64,000 bases of DNA from Staphylococcus americanisciuri. GTDB taxonomy: Bacteria > Bacillota > Bacilli > Staphylococcales > Staphylococcaceae. Both the position numbers and the translations under genes were made by a program. This document shows positions 60,957 through 64,000 of the stretch, one piece after another. The notes below the pieces were generated by a model. The model ran no database searches. It was not told the DNA's origin and saw only the letters and a list, made by a program, of their open reading frames with translations. The DNA is taken from NCBI RefSeq assembly GCF_024814435.1, contig NZ_JANUXY010000007.1, forward strand, positions 51,050-115,049, in the 5' to 3' direction. Position 1 is the first letter of the stretch, and each line of letters opens with the position of its first letter.

Positions 60957-63900
60957 TTAAGAACGATCATCGCGTTTTTGACGACGTTTTCTTCCTAAGA
61001 AGATTGCACCCATACCAGCAAATAATGAGCCAAGTAACGTACCATTCATATCTTTCTCGTTACCTGTGTCAGGTAATTGGTCTTTGCCATTACCTTTATT
61101 ATCTTTGCCATCTGAATCTTTATCTCCATTGTCGCCTTTATCATGAGCATCAGAATCGCTGTCTGCATCTGCATCTGCATCAGAGTCGCTATCGCTGTCA
61201 GAATCTGAGTCGCTATCGCTGTCAGAGTCTGAGTCGCTATCGCTATCAGAGTCTGAGTCGCTATCGCTGTCAGAGTCTGAATCGCTATCTGAATCTGAGT
61301 CGCTATCGCTGTCAGAGTCACTGTCTGAATCTGAGTCGCTATCGCTGTCTGAATCTGAGTCACTATCTGAATCTGAGTCGCTGTCGCTGTCAGAGTCACT
61401 GTCTGAATCTGAGTCGCTATCGCTGTCAGAGTCTGAGTCACTATCTGAATCTGAGTCGCTATCGCTGTCAGAGTCTGAGTCACTATCTGAATCTGAGTCG
61501 CTATCGCTGTCAGAGTCTGAATCGCTGTCGCTGTCAGAATCTGAGTCACTGTCTGAATCTGAGTCGCTGTCGCTGTCAGAATCTGAGTCACTGTCTGAAT
61601 CTGAGTCGCTATCGCTGTCAGAGTCTGAGTCACTGTCTGAATCTGAGTCGCTATCGCTATCTGAGTCTGAGTCGCTGTCGCTGTCAGAGTCTGAGTCGCT
61701 ATCTGAGTCTGAGTCGCTATCGCTGTCAGAATCTGAATCGCTATCTGAGTCTGAGTCGCTATCGCTGTCAGAATCTGAGTCGCTATCTGAGTCTGAATCG
61801 CTATCTGAGTCGCTATCTGAGTCTGAGTCGCTGTCAGAATCTGAGTCACTATCTGAATCTGAGTCGCTATCGCTGTCAGAGTCTGAGTCACTATCTGAAT
61901 CTGAGTCGCTATCGCTGTCAGAGTCTGAGTCACTATCTGAATCTGAGTCGCTATCGCTGTCAGAGTCTGAATCGCTATCTGAGTCTGAGTCGCTGTCGCT
62001 GTCAGAGTCTGAATCGCTATCTGAATCTGAGTCGCTATCGCTATCAGAGTCTGAATCGCTATCTGAGTCTGAGTCACTGTCGCTGTCAGAATCTGAGTCG
62101 CTATCGCTGTCAGAGTCTGAATCGCTATCTGAGTCTGAGTCGCTGTCGCTATCTGAGTCTGAGTCGCTGTCGCTATCTGAGTCTGAATCGCTATCGCTAT
62201 CTGAATCTGAGTCACTATCGCTGTCTGAGTCTGAGTCGCTATCTGAATCTGAGTCTGAATCGCTATCTGAGTCTGAGTCGCTGTCGCTGTCTGAATCTGA
62301 ATCGCTATCGCTGTCAGAATCTGAGTCACTATCTGAGTCTGAGTCGCTATCGCTGTCAGAGTCTGAGTCACTATCTGAGTCTGAGTCGCTATCGCTGTCA
62401 GAGTCTGAGTCGCTGTCGCTGTCTGAATCTGAATCGCTATCGCTGTCAGAATCTGAGTCGCTATCTGAATCTGAGTCGCTATCGCTGTCAGAGTCTGAAT
62501 CGCTATCGCTGTCAGAGTCTGAATCGCTATCTGAATCTGAGTCGCTATCGCTGTCAGAATCTGAGTCACTATCTGAGTCTGAGTCGCTGTCGCTGTCAGA
62601 ATCTGAGTCGCTATCTGAGTCTGAATCGCTATCGCTGTCAGAATCTGAATCGCTATCGCTGTCAGAATCTGAATCGCTATCTGAGTCTGAGTCGCTATCG
62701 CTGTCAGAATCTGAATCGCTATCTGAGTCTGAGTCGCTATCGCTGTCAGAATCTGAATCGCTATCTGAGTCTGAGTCGCTATCTGAATCTGAGTCGCTAT
62801 CGCTGTCAGAGTCTGAATCGCTATCTGAATCTGAGTCGCTATCGCTGTCAGAGTCTGAATCGCTATCTGAGTCTGAGTCGCTATCGCTGTCAGAATCTGA
62901 GTCACTATCTGAGTCTGAGTCGCTATCGCTGTCAGAATCTGAGTCACTATCTGAATCTGAGTCGCTGTCGCTATCTGAGTCTGAGTCGCTATCTGAGTCT
63001 GAGTCGCTATCGCTGTCAGAATCTGAATCGCTATCTGAGTCTGAGTCGCTGTCGCTGTCAGAGTCTGAGTCACTATCTGAATCTGAATCGTCTTTATAGA
63101 AACCTGAGTCAATAGACATATCGTCATCTTCAAGTGTTACTTTTACAACTAGACCATCTGAATCTTTTTCATCATCTGTACCTGCATTAGATGTTGTTGG
63201 TTTGTAACCTTCTGGTGTTTCGAATTCAACTGTGTAGTCTCCTGGTTCTAAACCTTCAAAGACATATCCACCGTTTTCATCTGTTGTTGTGCGACCAATT
63301 TCATTACCTTGGTCATCTTTCAAGATAACTGTTACACCACTGATACCTTTTTCGTCTGGGTCTTGAATACCATCTTTGTTAGTATCTTCCCATACGTAAT
63401 CACCAAGTTTTAACTTAGGTTCTTTGTAGAATCCTGAGTCGATTGTTAAATCGTCTTGATGTAAGTCAACTTCTACTTTCAAACCGTCTGAGTCAGTCGC
63501 ATCGTTGTCACCTTGGTCTACTTTCGTTGGAACATAACCTTCTGGTGTTTCAAACTCAACTGTGTATTTACCTTCATCTAAGTTATCGAATAGGTATTTA
63601 CCATTTTCATCTGTTGTTGTGCGGCCAATTTCTTCGCCTTTATCGTTCTTCAAGATAACTGTTACGCCTGCGATACCTTTTTCGTCCGCATCTTGAATAC
63701 CATCTTTATTTGTATCTTCCCATACGTAATCACCAAGTTTTAACTTAGGTTCTTTGTAGAATCCTGAGTCAATAGACATATCATCTTTATCAAGTGTAAC
63801 TTTTACTACTTGACCATCTGAGTCTTTTTCTTTGTCTCCACCTTGGTTTGGTGTTGTTGGTTTGTAACCTTCCGGTGTTTCGAATTCAACTGTGTAGTCT

Positions 63901-64000
63901 CCTGGTTCTAAATCTTCGAAGACATATCCACCGTTTTCATCTGTTGTTGTGCGGCCAATTTCATTACCTTGGTCATCTTTCAAGATAACTGTTACACCAC
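60957..64000 (-). CDS. Sdr-type serine-aspartate repeat surface protein (5' part outside window)
   Basis: C-terminal 1,014 residues of an LPXTG wall-anchored adhesin; the frame is open at base 64000 and the signal peptide and ligand-binding A region lie beyond it. In order: three SdrD-type B domains of 110 residues (each with [17 protein letters not shown] and [12 protein letters not shown] blocks, period 330 bp), an SD stalk of about 640 residues, then DADADAD, a short linker, LPDTG (61062-61076) and a hydrophobic, basic tail. Sortase A would link it to peptidoglycan. It probably binds host ligands or calcium through B domains. Confidence 0.95.
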   Translation of the reverse strand, partial: GVTVILKDDQGNEIGRTTTDENGGYVFEDLEPGDYTVEFETPEGYKPTTPNQGGDKEKDSDGQVVKVTLDKDDMSIDSGFYKEPKLKLGDYVWEDTNKDGIQDADEKGIAGVTVILKNDKGEEIGRTTTDENGKYLFDNLDEGKYTVEFETPEGYVPTKVDQGDNDATDSDGLKVEVDLHQDDLTIDSGFYKEPKLKLGDYVWEDTNKDGIQDPDEKGISGVTVILKDDQGNEIGRTTTDENGGYVFEGLEPGDYTVEFETPEGYKPTTSNAGTDDEKDSDGLVVKVTLEDDDMSIDSGFYKDDSDSDSDSDSDSDSDSDSDSDSDSDSDSDSDSDSDSDSDSDSDSDSDSDSDSDSDSDSDSDSDSDSDSDSDSDSDSDSDSDSDSDSDSDSDSDSDSDSDSDSDSDSDSDSDSDSDSDSDSDSDSDSDSDSDSDSDSDSDSDSDSDSDSDSDSDSDSDSDSDSDSDSDSDSDSDSDSDSDSDSDSDSDSDSDSDSDSDSDSDSDSDSDSDSDSDSDSDSDSDSDSDSDSDSDSDSDSDSDSDSDSDSDSDSDSDSDSDSDSDSDSDSDSDSDSDSDSDSDSDSDSDSDSDSDSDSDSDSDSDSDSDSDSDSDSDSDSDSDSDSDSDSDSDSDSDSDSDSDSDSDSDSDSDSDSDSDSDSDSDSDSDSDSDSDSDSDSDSDSDSDSDSDSDSDSDSDSDSDSDSDSDSDSDSDSDSDSDSDSDSDSDSDSDSDSDSDSDSDSDSDSDSDSDSDSDSDSDSDSDSDSDSDSDSDSDSDSDSDSDSDSDSDSDSDSDSDSDSDSDSDSDSDSDSDSDSDSDSDSDSDSDSDSDSDSDSDSDSDSDSDSDSDSDSDSDSDSDSDSDSDSDSDSDSDSDSDSDSDSDSDSDSDSDSDSDSDSDSDSDSDSDSDSDSDSDSDSDSDSDSDSDSDSDSDSDSDSDADADADSDSDAHDKGDNGDKDSDGKDNKGNGKDQLPDTGNEKDMNGTLLGSLFAGMGAIFLGRKRRQKRDDRS
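61153..63089 (-). repeat. Serine-aspartate (SD) repeat stalk
   Basis: About 1,930 bases encoding roughly 320 Ser-Asp pairs. The hexamer unit is GAYTCN/AGYGAY with recurrent 18-base super-repeats; serine codons alternate between TCN and AGY. Because the unit is a multiple of 3, all frames stay open, which produces long false frames on both strands. Confidence 0.97.

Noticed and set aside
61153..63089. CRISPR array
   Set aside because: Repeat is contiguous coding hexamers without spacers.
61004..63133. Long open frames antisense to, and in a second frame of, the sdr gene (about 700 codons each)
   Set aside because: They arise because the SD hexamer unit keeps every frame open; composition is a simple repeat of Arg/Leu/Ser/Tyr or Thr/Ala/Gln/Ile and there is no ribosome site.

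Overview
The window is chromosomal DNA of a Staphylococcus. The evidence is low-GC Gram-positive gene content in staphylococcal order: mnhDEFG, the sufCDSUB operon, metNPQ, gcvH, the gapR-gapA-pgk-tpiA-gpmI-eno glycolytic operon, secG-est-rnr-smpB-ssrA and clpP, plus a serine-aspartate (Sdr) surface protein. Proteins I recognise are close to, but clearly different from, those of S. aureus as I remember them, so this is another species. The long Sdr gene and the accessory content would suit an animal-associated species, but I cannot name it from sequence alone.

Layout. 0-2 kb: 3' end of the Mnh/Mrp Na+/H+ antiporter operon (+). 2-17.5 kb: mostly minus-strand housekeeping genes: antiporter, thioesterase, leucyl aminopeptidase, two NDH-2-like flavoproteins, small Fe-S carriers (SufA-like, Nfu), hydroxyacid dehydrogenase, NagD-like phosphatase, YutE/YutD-like proteins, lipoyl synthase and a yunDEF-like operon. 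17.5-23.5 kb: an accessory, decaying zone. It holds the remnant of a nitronate monooxygenase, a CNNM/CBS membrane protein, an MFS exporter killed by one stop codon, an Rgg-type regulator, and a HipA-like kinase with its partner gene, which sit between two 65-bp direct repeats of the sufB terminator. 23.5-30 kb: sufCDSUB and, divergently, a PopT (DUF368) lipid-carrier transporter. 30-32 kb: an AT-rich AAA ATPase/TOPRIM-like pair that looks like an anti-phage module. 32-41 kb: methionine uptake under a SAM-I riboswitch with two metQ genes, gcvH, thioredoxin-like proteins, a nitroreductase under a perfect Fur box, aroD, D-lactate dehydrogenase, Ohr and an AraC regulator. 41.7-47.6 kb: a gene-poor stretch, tmRNA, smpB, rnr, est and secG. 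47.9-55.3 kb: the glycolytic operon with CggR/GapR-type operators. 55.6-60.8 kb: small envelope proteins, an RsaH-like small RNA, an SDR epimerase, GNAT, clpP with a CtsR box, tRNA-Arg(CCG), cspC and a DUF1304 protein. 60.9-64 kb: the 3' part of a very long sdr gene.

How it fits together. Iron and redox are the main themes: Fe-S assembly (SufCDSUB, SufA-like, Nfu), Fe-S enzymes (LipA), NADH oxidation (NDH-2) and a Fur-controlled nitroreductase. Lipoyl synthesis and GcvH are linked, and SAM made from imported methionine feeds LipA. The central glycolytic genes form one regulated transcript with internal hairpins that can set stoichiometry. The candidates for under-described biology are the repeat-flanked HipA-like pair (21.8-23.5 kb) and the ATPase/TOPRIM pair (30.4-32.1 kb).
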